Source of the DNA: Dyadobacter sp. UC 10
GTDB taxonomy: Bacteria > Bacteroidota > Bacteroidia > Cytophagales > Spirosomataceae
Assembly: GCF_008369915.1 (NCBI RefSeq)
Contig: NZ_VSRN01000001.1
Span: forward strand, 4,708,501-4,772,500
Direction: 5' to 3'
Length of the DNA stretch: 64,000 nucleotides
Below, piece after piece: positions 44,864 through 53,847 of the stretch. The stretch's first letter is position 1; each line of letters begins with the position of its first letter. A program made the translations under genes and the position numbers. The notes under the pieces are model-generated. The model was not told the origin of the DNA and did not search any database. It saw nothing but the letters and a program-made list of their open reading frames with translations.

Positions 44864-46339
44864 TCAATATCCCTCATTTTGCACAATGGCGGGGCTGCTG
44901 GTGGTCACAACCAATGTCGGGACCGGGTATAGAAGCTGATAAGGCTTGATCGGTGTCGAAATACCCACTGTTGGTTTACCAGGGCCGGATAGTTTTGCAT
45001 TCATCACTTCCATCGCGCGACCGGTACGCAGCAGGTCAAACCAGCGGTGCCCTTCAAATGGCGATTCAAGTCGCTCCTCATTGTATACGGCTGTTTTGAA
45101 TGTCTCGTAAGTCAGTCCGGCAAGATCAGGAAGTCCGGCACGTTTGCGCACCAGATTAATCGCCGCATAGGCATCGGCATTTGGTGCTTTGTTTGCTTCA
45201 TTGAGTGCCTCAGCGTAATTCAGGAGAACATCGGCATAACGAATCACATACCAATCTGCGCCCGAGTCGGCATTGCCGCCACCGGTTTCGCGCTCCACAT
45301 AGCCGCGGATGTATTTGGCAGCAACAAAATTGCCTGCTTGCGTATAACCGTCAGCGATGTTGTTCCGGCGAACATCGCCTGCTGTGTAGGCGGCTGCGAT
45401 ATCTTCTGTCGGCTGGTTAAATCCATACGCCCCGCCGGTCGGGATCACGATGTTCTGCGAGCCCGTAGGCGCAAAGTGGTTCGGGAGGTTGGAGCCCAGA
45501 CCATTTGACATCGTTCTGTATTGAACCTGTAAAACCGCCTCGGCATTACCCTGCTGGCTAGCCTTGTAAAGGTTTGCATATACCGGCAACAGGCTGTAAG
45601 TGCCCGCAGTTACCACTTTTTTGAACTCAGCAACCGCCTCTGTATATTTTTTCTGTGTTAAATAAACCTGTCCAAGCAGACTTTCCGCAGCGCCTTTGGT
45701 TATTTTTCCTGCTTCCGCCGCAGGATATGTGGCGGGAAGCAGGCCTCCTGCCTTCACCAGGTCAGCCTCGATCTGCGCGTAAACTTCGGCAACAGACGCA
45801 CGGCCCACTTTGTAGCTGGCATCAATATCCGTCACCGGCTCCGTCACCAGCGGAACGCCACCCCACAGCCGTACCAGGTTGAAATAGGCCAATGCTCTCA
45901 GAGAAAGTGCTTCGCCGGAAAATTGTTTTTTCAGGTTATCGGAAACAGGCGAAGCATCAATGCGGGCGAGGATGCTGTTGGTTCTGGCGATCAGAATATA
46001 GCTGGTTTGCCAGAATGCAGTTAAGTGCTCATTATCAGTTGTTTCCCTGAATTCGTCGATATTTCTTTTTGCATCGTTACCGCCTCCCCCGGGGCCAAGC
46101 TCGGTGGTGTTATCCGAACGCAGGTCGACCAGCAGCGAATAGTATCCATTACCGGAATACACTTGCCCAAGCGCGCCATAGGCACCTACTACGGCCTGCC
46201 GGAAGTCGGATTCTGTTTTAAAAAAGTCCGTTTCGCCGATTTGTGAAATGGGTTTTGATTCGAGGAAATCTTCGCATGAGGTTCCTGAAAATGCCAGGAT
46301 AACCAGAGCGACCGCTATTTTGATATTTTTTGAGATCAT
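44864..46339 (-). CDS. SusD/RagB-family nutrient-binding lipoprotein
   Basis: A 491-residue lipoprotein; ATG at 46339 (MISKNIKIAVALVILAFSGTSC) puts the lipid-modified Cys at 22, with a TTG 6 nt upstream as the only alternative. EDFLESKP follows the Cys as in other SusD proteins. RALAYFNLVRLWGGVPLV, RYADVLLNYAEALNEAN, INLVRKRAGLPDL and NEERLESPFEGHRWFDLLRTGRAMEVM are family hallmarks. The gene follows the susC stop from the right by 36 nt and is ended by the hairpin at 44798-44830. No glycosidase accompanies this pair, so its ligand is not predictable. Confidence 0.95.
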   Translation of the reverse strand: MISKNIKIAVALVILAFSGTSCEDFLESKPISQIGETDFFKTESDFRQAVVGAYGALGQVYSGNGYYSLLVDLRSDNTTELGPGGGGNDAKRNIDEFRETTDNEHLTAFWQTSYILIARTNSILARIDASPVSDNLKKQFSGEALSLRALAYFNLVRLWGGVPLVTEPVTDIDASYKVGRASVAEVYAQIEADLVKAGGLLPATYPAAEAGKITKGAAESLLGQVYLTQKKYTEAVAEFKKVVTAGTYSLLPVYANLYKASQQGNAEAVLQVQYRTMSNGLGSNLPNHFAPTGSQNIVIPTGGAYGFNQPTEDIAAAYTAGDVRRNNIADGYTQAGNFVAAKYIRGYVERETGGGNADSGADWYVIRYADVLLNYAEALNEANKAPNADAYAAINLVRKRAGLPDLAGLTYETFKTAVYNEERLESPFEGHRWFDLLRTGRAMEVMNAKLSGPGKPTVGISTPIKPYQLLYPVPTLVVTTSSPAIVQNEGY

Positions 46340-46375
46340 AATCAATCAATGTTAAGAGTTTAATCCGGGTTTAGC

Positions 46376-49300
46376 TTAGAAACCAAGGTTGAGTCCAAAT
46401 ACAATCGTTCTCGCCACAGGATAAGTACCATAGTCGATACCCGGCGTGAGTGCGGAAGAAATCCACGGGTCACCCTCGGTCGTGTTTACTTCGGGGTTAT
46501 AGCCGCTGTATTTGGTGAAGGTGTGCAGGTTCTGAATGTTCATGTACGCCCGTGCATTTTTAAAGACTTTTCCGCCAAATATTTTGTCAAAACGATAGCC
46601 GATTGTGACGTTTCTGATGCGCAGGAACGAGGCGTCTTCCACGAAGTAGGATGAAATGTTCCGGTTGTTGGCCGAATTATTCGCAGCCCACGTTTTGCCA
46701 TCGCCAGGTTCCTCTGGTGAGCGCCAGTAGTTGTTTGAGATCGACGCATTGTTACGGTAAACGCTGCGTTTGGTCAGGTTCATCACATCCACATCCTGCA
46801 CGCCTTGCAGCGACACGCCGAAGTCGAAATTGCCAACATTGAAGTTGTTCGTGATGCCATAGGTGAACTTCGGCAGGTTGTTTCCGATAATGGTTCTGTC
46901 AGCATCGTTAATCAGCTTGTCGCCATTCAGGTCTTTGAAACGGACATCACCCGGAAATGTGTTTGGTAGGCGCGCAGAACCGTCTATTTCGGCCTGGGTG
47001 TTGTAAATGCCGTCGAAAACGAGTCCGTAATAACTTCCCAGCGGTTTTCCGATCTGCGTAATGTGGGTCAGAGAGTTTTCCTGTGCACGGTTGGCCACGA
47101 TAATCGGCGCGCCGCTGGCTCCCAGTGTTTCTACTATGTTGGTATTAAATGAAATGTTGGCGTTTGTAGACCAGGTGAAATTTTTTCGCGTAAAATTTCG
47201 GGTTTCCAGAGCAACTTCAAACCCCTTGTTGCGCAGACTTCCCAGGTTACGCAGCGCTGTTTCAAAACCGGTCGAAAGCGGCACCGGAACATTGAGGAGC
47301 AGGTCGGAAGTCAGTTTGTTATAGTAGTCCAGATTCAGGAAAAGGCGGTTTTGGAAAAGTCCTAAATCAATACCGAAATCCACTTCTTTGGCTTTTTCCC
47401 AACCCAGAATAGAGTTACCCAGCGAGCCCTGCGCCAGACCGTTGATGATCGCGCCGTCGCCTGCTCCCAAAATGTAATTGGCGCTGTTGATCAAGCCCAC
47501 AGAAGCATAGTCCGGGATCTGGTTGTTTCCAATCAGACCATAGCTTGCCCGAACTTTCAACTCGCTGATAGCAGGCACATTAGCCATGAATTTCTCCTGG
47601 CCGATTCTCCATCCGGCCGAGACAGACGGGAAGTTACCCCATTTGTTGTCAGCCCCGAAGCGGGACGAACCGTCGCGGCGGAAAGTGGCAGTCAGGAAGT
47701 ATTTTTCGTCATAATTGTAAGTCGCGCGGCTCAGGAAGGACAGGAGTGTCCATTGCGAGCGGCTCGAACTTCCACCTGTCACAATACCCGCATTCAATGT
47801 AGGTACCAGGTCGTTCGGGAAAGAGTTGGCGTTGACCGAGTTTGAATTGAAGGACGATTTTTGTCCTGTTACTCCCACCAGCACATTTACATGATGTTTT
47901 TCGGCAAATGAATTGTCGTAAGTCAGCGTGTTTTCATTGATCCAGCTAATGTTCGCGGATGAAAAAGAACGGCCATTTGACGGGCTTACACTAATGTAAG
48001 AAGGCGAAAACTTGTTGTTGCTGAAAGTGTTGACATCCGCATTGATGCTGGTTTTGAATTGCAGGTTTTTCAAAATGTCAACAGTCGTAAACAAACTTCC
48101 GACCGTGCTGAACTGGTTCATGGTGTTCTGAATACCCTCGCCGAATGCGAGTGCATTGTTATAGATAATGTTTTGCGTGGTACCATCGTCGAAATGCAGC
48201 GTGAAAGATCTTGAATACGCGCCGTCTGGAGTCCTTACAGGATAAAAGCCCGGTGTCGACATGACCGTCACAGCTACCGCCCCGTAGTCCTGAATACCAC
48301 CGGATGTGGCAATGCGGTTGTTGGTGTAAGACGGTGCCACGCGCGCGCCCACTCTGATCCTGTCGGATACTTTGGCATCTACGTTCAGGCGGAAAGCATA
48401 TTTCTTGAAGCCGGAATTGACGATAATACCTTCCTGGTTCTGATAGTTTCCTGACACATAATACCGCGCATTCTCAGTCCCGCCCGAAGCCGCAATCTGG
48501 TAGTTTTGCATGGGTGCGGTGCGATAGAGCTCTTCCTGCCAGTCGGTATACGGATAGGCTGATGGATTTTTAAATTCGTCAGGGATTTTGAAGCCTGGTC
48601 CGCTCCGAACAGAGTTGGGGTCCGTCGCTTTTCCACCGGCCCGCACCCAGTCGTTATTCCGTATGTCGATCTGGCGGCGTGCATATTCTTCGTTCGTCAT
48701 CAGGCCCACTCTATCTGCGATCTTCTGGAAGCCATAGCTTGCATTGATGCTGATCTGAGACTTACCCGCCGCGCCTTGCTTGGTGGTGATGATCACCACG
48801 CCATTCGATCCGCGCGATCCGTAAATGGAAGTCGCAGCCGCATCTTTCAGTATGTCAATCGACTGAATATCACCAGGGTTAATGCTTGCCAGCGGGTTCA
48901 CCGGAGACTGGCTCCCGATGTCGCCGCCCTGGGCGGCTGAGTTGGTTACTGAGTTGTCCAGCGGCACACCATCGATCACATACAAAGGCTGAATACCTGC
49001 TGTGATGGATCCTGTGCCCCTGATTTTAATGGACAAACCACCTCCCGGAGCCGCCGAAGTCTGCTGTATCTGCACCCCGGCTACCTGTCCGGCCAATGCT
49101 TCGCCAAAAGAAACCACCGGCCGGTCCTGGATCTGCTTCGCACCTACCGAAACCACCGAACCGGTAATTTCCCGCTTCGACTGGCTACCGTAACCGACAA
49201 CCACAACCTCGTTCAATGCCTTGTCACTGTTCTCAAGTTGTGGTGAAATCGTCGAACGGTTTCCAACGACCTCTTCCACATCACCATAGCCTATATACGT

Positions 49301-49591
49301 AAAAAGTAATGTGCTGTTTGCCGGCACCTGAATCCTGTAATTTCCGTTCGCATCAGAAACCACACCATCGGTGCTATTCTTCACCCGCACAGAAACGCCG
49401 ACCAGCGCCTGGCCCGTCGCTTTTTCGGTAACCTGCCCGCTTACAGTGACTTGATTAGCCCGGCCAGCGGTCTGCGCCTGTCCGGAGCTGCAACAAACAA
49501 GCAACAACAGCGTTGCGAAAAGCATCCGCAGCGGCAGTCCGTAAGCACTGCGGAAATAACTATGACATTCAGTAAACATTTTGTTTCCCAT
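46376..49591 (-). CDS. SusC/RagA-family TonB-dependent outer-membrane receptor
   Basis: A 1071-residue importer, first gene of a leftward susC-susD pair. The N-terminus has a signal peptide (about 1-40, ending GQAQ), then a carboxypeptidase-regulatory-like domain (about 47-125: VSGQVTEKATGQALVGVSVRVK). The SusC signature ALNEVVVVGYGSQ follows, then the plug (about 140-265: IKIRGTGSI, PLYVIDGVPL, AATSIYGSRGSNGVVIITTK) and the barrel ending in VFGLNLGF. All hallmark segments are intact. The upstream gap contains a plausible -7 element at 49643-49650 and an inverted repeat at 49788-49810. Confidence 0.95.
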   Translation of the reverse strand: MGNKMFTECHSYFRSAYGLPLRMLFATLLLLVCCSSGQAQTAGRANQVTVSGQVTEKATGQALVGVSVRVKNSTDGVVSDANGNYRIQVPANSTLLFTYIGYGDVEEVVGNRSTISPQLENSDKALNEVVVVGYGSQSKREITGSVVSVGAKQIQDRPVVSFGEALAGQVAGVQIQQTSAAPGGGLSIKIRGTGSITAGIQPLYVIDGVPLDNSVTNSAAQGGDIGSQSPVNPLASINPGDIQSIDILKDAAATSIYGSRGSNGVVIITTKQGAAGKSQISINASYGFQKIADRVGLMTNEEYARRQIDIRNNDWVRAGGKATDPNSVRSGPGFKIPDEFKNPSAYPYTDWQEELYRTAPMQNYQIAASGGTENARYYVSGNYQNQEGIIVNSGFKKYAFRLNVDAKVSDRIRVGARVAPSYTNNRIATSGGIQDYGAVAVTVMSTPGFYPVRTPDGAYSRSFTLHFDDGTTQNIIYNNALAFGEGIQNTMNQFSTVGSLFTTVDILKNLQFKTSINADVNTFSNNKFSPSYISVSPSNGRSFSSANISWINENTLTYDNSFAEKHHVNVLVGVTGQKSSFNSNSVNANSFPNDLVPTLNAGIVTGGSSSRSQWTLLSFLSRATYNYDEKYFLTATFRRDGSSRFGADNKWGNFPSVSAGWRIGQEKFMANVPAISELKVRASYGLIGNNQIPDYASVGLINSANYILGAGDGAIINGLAQGSLGNSILGWEKAKEVDFGIDLGLFQNRLFLNLDYYNKLTSDLLLNVPVPLSTGFETALRNLGSLRNKGFEVALETRNFTRKNFTWSTNANISFNTNIVETLGASGAPIIVANRAQENSLTHITQIGKPLGSYYGLVFDGIYNTQAEIDGSARLPNTFPGDVRFKDLNGDKLINDADRTIIGNNLPKFTYGITNNFNVGNFDFGVSLQGVQDVDVMNLTKRSVYRNNASISNNYWRSPEEPGDGKTWAANNSANNRNISSYFVEDASFLRIRNVTIGYRFDKIFGGKVFKNARAYMNIQNLHTFTKYSGYNPEVNTTEGDPWISSALTPGIDYGTYPVARTIVFGLNLGF

Positions 49592-49642
49592 AAATATGGA
49601 AGGTTAGTGGTCTAGAAATGATTGAATCGAAAGGTATCGAAA

Positions 49643-49650
49643 CAAATATA
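49643..49650 (-). promoter_or_regulatory. -7 promoter element of susC
   Basis: Read leftward the sequence is TATATTTG, a full match to the Bacteroidota -7 consensus TAnnTTTG, 51 nt upstream of the susC start codon. TTTG occurs 15 nt further upstream, a little closer than the normal -33 spacing, in a T-rich tract. The position would give a 5' leader of about 45 nt. Confidence 0.5.
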
Positions 49651-49787
49651 TGTTTTTTATCAAAACAAAAATATTTTACGTAAGAAAAAATAACCAAAAT
49701 GCATCAAAAAAGAAAGGTAATGACGGTTTTGTAAAATTTATTGTAATCAATGAAGTGACAACGAAAGTTTTTCTGTCCATTTTCTGA

Positions 49788-49810
49788 TGACATTGTAAAC
49801 AAAAATGTCA
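49788..49810. promoter_or_regulatory. Inverted repeat upstream of the second susC
   Basis: TGACATT (49788-49794) and AATGTCA (49804-49810) are exact reverse complements with a 9-nt spacer. The left arm and spacer contain TTGTAAAC, which also forms part of each arm of the repeat before the first susC (5035-5062). This could be a regulator binding site. The arms are short. Confidence 0.3.
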
Positions 49811-50074
49811 GATGAAGGATAAAGCGGTGGAACAGCTGGCCAGGCTACTGCGGGGATCATTCGTCCTCTTTTCAAGCATTTAAGTATCTGCATTCCGTTT
49901 TAAAAAATTTGTCCAAAGACGAACGCCTGTTGTCCGGTTCTGAACAATTAGCATGACCGATGATTACCTTATCGTGTCTATTCTGAACCGGAAAGGCCAA
50001 TTCTCTTTTATTGGCATATGTTTTGTTATACCGAAATGGATCATATATGTATAACTAAAAAAAACGCCTGATCG

Positions 50075-50410
50075 ATGAGACGAAGCGATTTGGGAGAGTT
50101 TGAAGAAATTGTGCTGTTGGCAGTTGCCGCCTTGTCCAACAATGCGTACACCATAACCGTCGCAGAAGAGCTGGAACGTGAAACCGGCCATATCGTTACC
50201 TCTGGCGCCGTGCACGCAGCCATGCAGCGCCTTGAGCAAAAAGGTTATCTGCGGTCTGCCTGGGGTGAAGCGACAGCCGAGAGGGGAGGCCGCCGTAAGC
50301 GTCTGTACTCGGTAACAGCATTGGGCGGACGAATCCTGGAAGAGTCGCGTGCAGTGCGCAACAGATTCTGGGACCGGATCTTACCGGCTATTCGCCTTGA
50401 ATGGAACTGA
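50075..50410 (+). CDS. PadR-family transcriptional regulator
   Basis: A 111-residue winged-helix repressor. Typical PadR segments are LGEFEEIVLLAVAALSNNAYTITVAEELERETGHIVTSGAVHAAMQRLEQKGYLRSAWGE, then the wing RKRLYSVTALGGRILEESRA. It has no long effector domain, as usual for the short PadR class. Its stop codon lies 19 nt before the permease start at 50430, so the two genes form an operon. In Bacteroidota, PadR proteins paired with FtsX-like permeases of this type are common, and the permease is the likely regulatory target. Confidence 0.9.
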   Translation: MRRSDLGEFEEIVLLAVAALSNNAYTITVAEELERETGHIVTSGAVHAAMQRLEQKGYLRSAWGEATAERGGRRKRLYSVTALGGRILEESRAVRNRFWDRILPAIRLEWN

Positions 50411-50429
50411 TCAGTTAACCAACTCTCCG

Positions 50430-53108
50430 ATGCAATCGAAACACAAGCGCCCGGACAGAGCATCCGAAGAACCGCCCCGCTATCTGACTTCATTCCTTAA
50501 CAGGCTGATTGCGCCACATCTCCGTGAAGAAGTGCTTGGCGATTTGCATGAACGGTATGCCCGTCGCATACTGGCCCATGGAAAAGCCAGTGCCAGAAAA
50601 CGTTACCTGCTCGAAGCAATGGCTTACGTGCGGCCGGCCTTTATGGAGCGTCAAAAAAATGAATATCCTTCACCCTTTTTCCTAGGTCCTGCCATGATAA
50701 AAAACTATTTCAAAATCGCATTTAGAAACCTTGTTAAAAATAAGGGTATCTCGGCCATCAATATCTGCGGGCTCGCCATAGGTATTTTATGTTGTCTCTT
50801 TATTTTTCTATGGGTTCAGGACGAAAAGCGGGTGGATAATTTTCACACCAATGGAAAGGACCTGTTTGCGGTGTATGAAACGTCTATCGCAAACGGGAAA
50901 GTGGATGGATCCTATTCTGCTTCTTTCCTGGTAGCGCCAGGCTCAAGTTATCCCTCTTTTGCGCTGGAAAATGTCAATGAGGCAATTCCCGAAATAGAAT
51001 ATCAGGCATACTATGCTACTGGTTATGAGCTTCCGTGGGGCCACCCGGAAACGTTTCAGGTTGGAGAAAAAAAGATAAAGATGGAAGGCTCGCGGGCAGG
51101 GGCGGATTTCTTCAAAATTTTCAGTTTCAAGCTCATCGAAGGCACCGCGGAGACAGCTCTGAAGGATGTCAGCGGTGTTGCGATTTCAAAGCATATGGCG
51201 GAAATGTTCTTTGGCAGCCCGGCCAAAGCAATAGGAAAAACGATGCGTTTTGAAAACCGGATAAATTTTAAAGTTACGGCTGTTTTTGACGATATCCCGC
51301 GCCACAGCTCCCTGAAATTTGATTATCTTTTTAATTGGGAAGCTCAAAAAACGAAGCTGGAATTCGCATCGAATGAGATCCGTTCCTATCTGAAACTTGC
51401 GGAAGGGGCAGACGTTTCAAAAGTGGAAAGTAAGCTAAATAGTTATATCACCAAGCGTATTGAAAAAAGGCCGGGCGTGGAGCAGCGGGCGGGGCTGATC
51501 CGGTTTTCGGACCAGTATCTTTACGGCTCTTTCGCAAATGGCAAACCCGAAGGCGGGCGCATTGAATATTTACGGATTTTTAGTGGTGTGGGCCTTTTTA
51601 TACTCCTGATCGCCTGCATTAATTTCATGAATTTGTCGACAGCCCGTTCTGTAAAACGTGCGAAGGAAGTGGGGTTGCGAAAGGTCGTCGGGTCATCCAG
51701 AACGAGCCTTGTGTTTCAGTTTTTTGGTGAATCAATGCTGTTCTCGTTCCTGGCCATGCTTGTCTCACTGGCATTTTTAATGTTGCTGCTATCTGCTTTT
51801 AATAATCTTACAGGTAAAGAACTCAGTTTTCCTGTTGCTGAGCCATCGTTTTGGATTTTTCTAATCGCCTTGGTACTGGTAACCGGGATTGCAGCAGGGA
51901 GCTACCCTGCATTATATCTGTCTTCCCTTAAACCGATGCGGATACTGAAAGGTGTGGTTCGTTTTACGAAAAGCGGTCTGTGGTTCAGGCAGGGGTTAAC
52001 GGTCTTTCAGTTTGCAATGTCCATTGTGCTGCTTATTGCCACGATCGTTATTTCCCAGCAAACCCGTTTTGTTCAAAATACACATCTGGGATTCGACCGG
52101 GAAAACCTGGTTTATCTTCGTGTGGAGGGACAACTAGCCAACCGTAATAATTATCTCCTTTTTAAAGAACGTGTGTCTGAGCTCCCGGGCGTGGCGATGG
52201 TAGACCGAAGTACCGAGGCGCCGCACGATATGGGTTTTTCTGTGGCCGAAGCGATTGACTGGGAGGGGAAAGAAAAGAACTCGGCTGTCTATTTCAGCCC
52301 GGCTTCGGTGGGGATGGATTTTATAAAACTGATGAAACTGGAAATTGCAGCAGGGCGGGATTTTTCGAAATCGATGGCCACTGATTCGACGGATGCTTTT
52401 CTGGTCAATGAAGAGGCGGTAAGACAAATGGGCCTCAAAAATCCGATTGGTAAATGGGTTTCCGCCTGGAAAAAGAAAGGGCATATCATTGGTGTTCTCA
52501 AAGATTACCACACACAATCCCTGCATGAAAAGATCAAACCCCTGATCATTGATGTAAAGGAAAATGAATATTTCGGTGTCATTCTCATTCGCACCAAACC
52601 TGGCAAGACCAGGGAGGCGCTTGCGGGAATAGGGGCTGTTTACAAAGAAATCAACCCGAATTATCCATTCACTTACCAGTTTCTGGATCAGGAGTTTGAT
52701 AAACTCTATCGCAGTGAACAGGTTATTGCCAAACTTTCAAACCTGCTGGCACCGCTTGCTATCCTGATTTCAAGTCTGGGCTTGCTGGGACTTGCCCTGT
52801 TCTCAGCAGAGCAGCGCGTTAAAGAAATCGGAATACGGAAAGTGCTTGGCGCATCCATTGCAGGCGTTGTGTCATTGCTTTCAAAAGATTTTCTGAAACT
52901 GGTAATGATCGCTATTCTGATCGCATCCCCGGTAGGATGGTTTGTTATGAGCCATTGGCTTGAAGGTTTTGCCTATAAGATCAATATCGAATGGTGGGTT
53001 TTCGCGCTGGCCGCGCTCGTGGTGATGACGATCGCCGCTTTCACTGTGTCGTTTCAAAGTATCAAAGCCGCCTTGATGAATCCGGTTAGCAGTCTTCGTA
53101 GCGAATAG
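50430..53108 (+). CDS. FtsX/MacB-like ABC permease with permease prefix domain
   Basis: An 892-residue inner-membrane protein. The ATG at 50430 is preferred; a longer frame from 50349 would overlap padR. The first 80 residues form a small cytoplasmic prefix domain (YLTSFLNRLIAPHLREEVLGDLHERYARR) found in proteins paired with PadR. A MacB_PCD/FtsX arrangement follows: a membrane helix at about 105-125, a periplasmic domain (about 130-370), three helices, a second MacB-like unit and a final group of three helices. FtsX motifs are seen in RAKEVGLRKVVGSSR and RVKEIGIRKVLGAS. No ABC ATPase is encoded nearby, so the ATPase must come from elsewhere or the protein acts in a different way. Possible roles are export or envelope stress handling. 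Confidence 0.88.
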   Translation: MQSKHKRPDRASEEPPRYLTSFLNRLIAPHLREEVLGDLHERYARRILAHGKASARKRYLLEAMAYVRPAFMERQKNEYPSPFFLGPAMIKNYFKIAFRNLVKNKGISAINICGLAIGILCCLFIFLWVQDEKRVDNFHTNGKDLFAVYETSIANGKVDGSYSASFLVAPGSSYPSFALENVNEAIPEIEYQAYYATGYELPWGHPETFQVGEKKIKMEGSRAGADFFKIFSFKLIEGTAETALKDVSGVAISKHMAEMFFGSPAKAIGKTMRFENRINFKVTAVFDDIPRHSSLKFDYLFNWEAQKTKLEFASNEIRSYLKLAEGADVSKVESKLNSYITKRIEKRPGVEQRAGLIRFSDQYLYGSFANGKPEGGRIEYLRIFSGVGLFILLIACINFMNLSTARSVKRAKEVGLRKVVGSSRTSLVFQFFGESMLFSFLAMLVSLAFLMLLLSAFNNLTGKELSFPVAEPSFWIFLIALVLVTGIAAGSYPALYLSSLKPMRILKGVVRFTKSGLWFRQGLTVFQFAMSIVLLIATIVISQQTRFVQNTHLGFDRENLVYLRVEGQLANRNNYLLFKERVSELPGVAMVDRSTEAPHDMGFSVAEAIDWEGKEKNSAVYFSPASVGMDFIKLMKLEIAAGRDFSKSMATDSTDAFLVNEEAVRQMGLKNPIGKWVSAWKKKGHIIGVLKDYHTQSLHEKIKPLIIDVKENEYFGVILIRTKPGKTREALAGIGAVYKEINPNYPFTYQFLDQEFDKLYRSEQVIAKLSNLLAPLAILISSLGLLGLALFSAEQRVKEIGIRKVLGASIAGVVSLLSKDFLKLVMIAILIASPVGWFVMSHWLEGFAYKINIEWWVFALAALVVMTIAAFTVSFQSIKAALMNPVSSLRSE

Positions 53109-53160
53109 TTGCTCAGTATCTTTGCATATGGAGCAAATGCTGTTATTCCACCAGCCCCGA

Positions 53161-53847
53161 TCAACAAACCAACCGATAGCCTACTCCCCTGAGCGTAAGA
53201 ATTTCAACCGATGGGTCTGCCTTCAGATGCTTTCGTAATTTGGTAATGAATACGTCCAGTGTACGCCCGTGGAAATAACTGTCGTCTCCCCACAATCCCA
53301 ATAAGATGTGCCGGCGCTCCAGAATCTGGTTTTGATGATCGTATAGCAGCTGGAGTAGTTGGGTTTCCCGGTGAGAAAGGCGGATAACCCCCTGATCGGG
53401 TAATTGAAGGCTCTGTTGATGCGCCAAAAAGGCATAGCGGCCAATAGAGACCGTTTCCGCTGGCCGCAAAGCGGAGGGAGCGGAACGTTTCAGCAGCTCC
53501 CGGATCCGTAGGAACAACTCTTCGAGGCTGAACGGTTTTTTCAGATAATCATTCCCCCCACTGCGATAACCCTCCATGAGGTCTTTGGTGGCCGTGCGGG
53601 CGGTCAGATACAGAATAGGAATGGCCTGATCCACCAGGCGGATTTTCTCAACCAAAGTAAATCCATCGGTGGTGGGGAGCATTACGTCGACAATACAAAG
53701 TGAAAAGGGCTGGGTTCGAAACAGGTCTAGGGCCTGTTGACCATCCCCGGCATGGGTGACCTGGTATTGACGCTGTTCCAGGCTATCGGCAACAACCTGG
53801 GCCAGAAAGGGTTCATCTTCCACCAGGAGGATATGGGCTTTTTTCAT
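53161..53847 (-). CDS. OmpR-family response regulator
   Basis: A 228-residue DNA-binding response regulator. The ATG at 53847 (MKKAHILLVEDEP) shares its A with the TGA stop of the kinase gene (TGATG), so translation is coupled; earlier in-frame starts are less likely. The receiver (about 1-115) has VEDEP acidic residues, phospho-acceptor Asp54 in IVDVMLPTTDG, YLTAR and KKPFSLEELFLRI. The C-terminal winged helix (about 135-228) has LSHRETQLLQLLYDHQNQILERRHILLGLWGD and VFITKLRKHLKADPSVEILTLRGVGYRL. It probably binds the phased TTAAC repeats at 55353-55388 and controls its own operon and the divergent gene at 55430. Confidence 0.92.
   Translation of the reverse strand: MKKAHILLVEDEPFLAQVVADSLEQRQYQVTHAGDGQQALDLFRTQPFSLCIVDVMLPTTDGFTLVEKIRLVDQAIPILYLTARTATKDLMEGYRSGGNDYLKKPFSLEELFLRIRELLKRSAPSALRPAETVSIGRYAFLAHQQSLQLPDQGVIRLSHRETQLLQLLYDHQNQILERRHILLGLWGDDSYFHGRTLDVFITKLRKHLKADPSVEILTLRGVGYRLVC

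Larger units (their letters stand above)
49592..50074. other. Intergenic region between susC and padR
   Basis: A 483-nt A/T-rich gap between divergent genes, expected to contain both promoters. The leftward -7 element and the inverted repeat are listed separately. On the right side, CATATATG (50042-50049) is a perfect palindrome 26 nt before the padR start and could be a PadR autoregulatory site. No small gene was recognised; the rest shows no clear structure. Confidence 0.45.

Noticed and set aside
53709..53725. A GGTTCGAA stretch resembling a tRNA T-loop
   Set aside because: It lies within the response regulator coding sequence and no cloverleaf could be formed around it.
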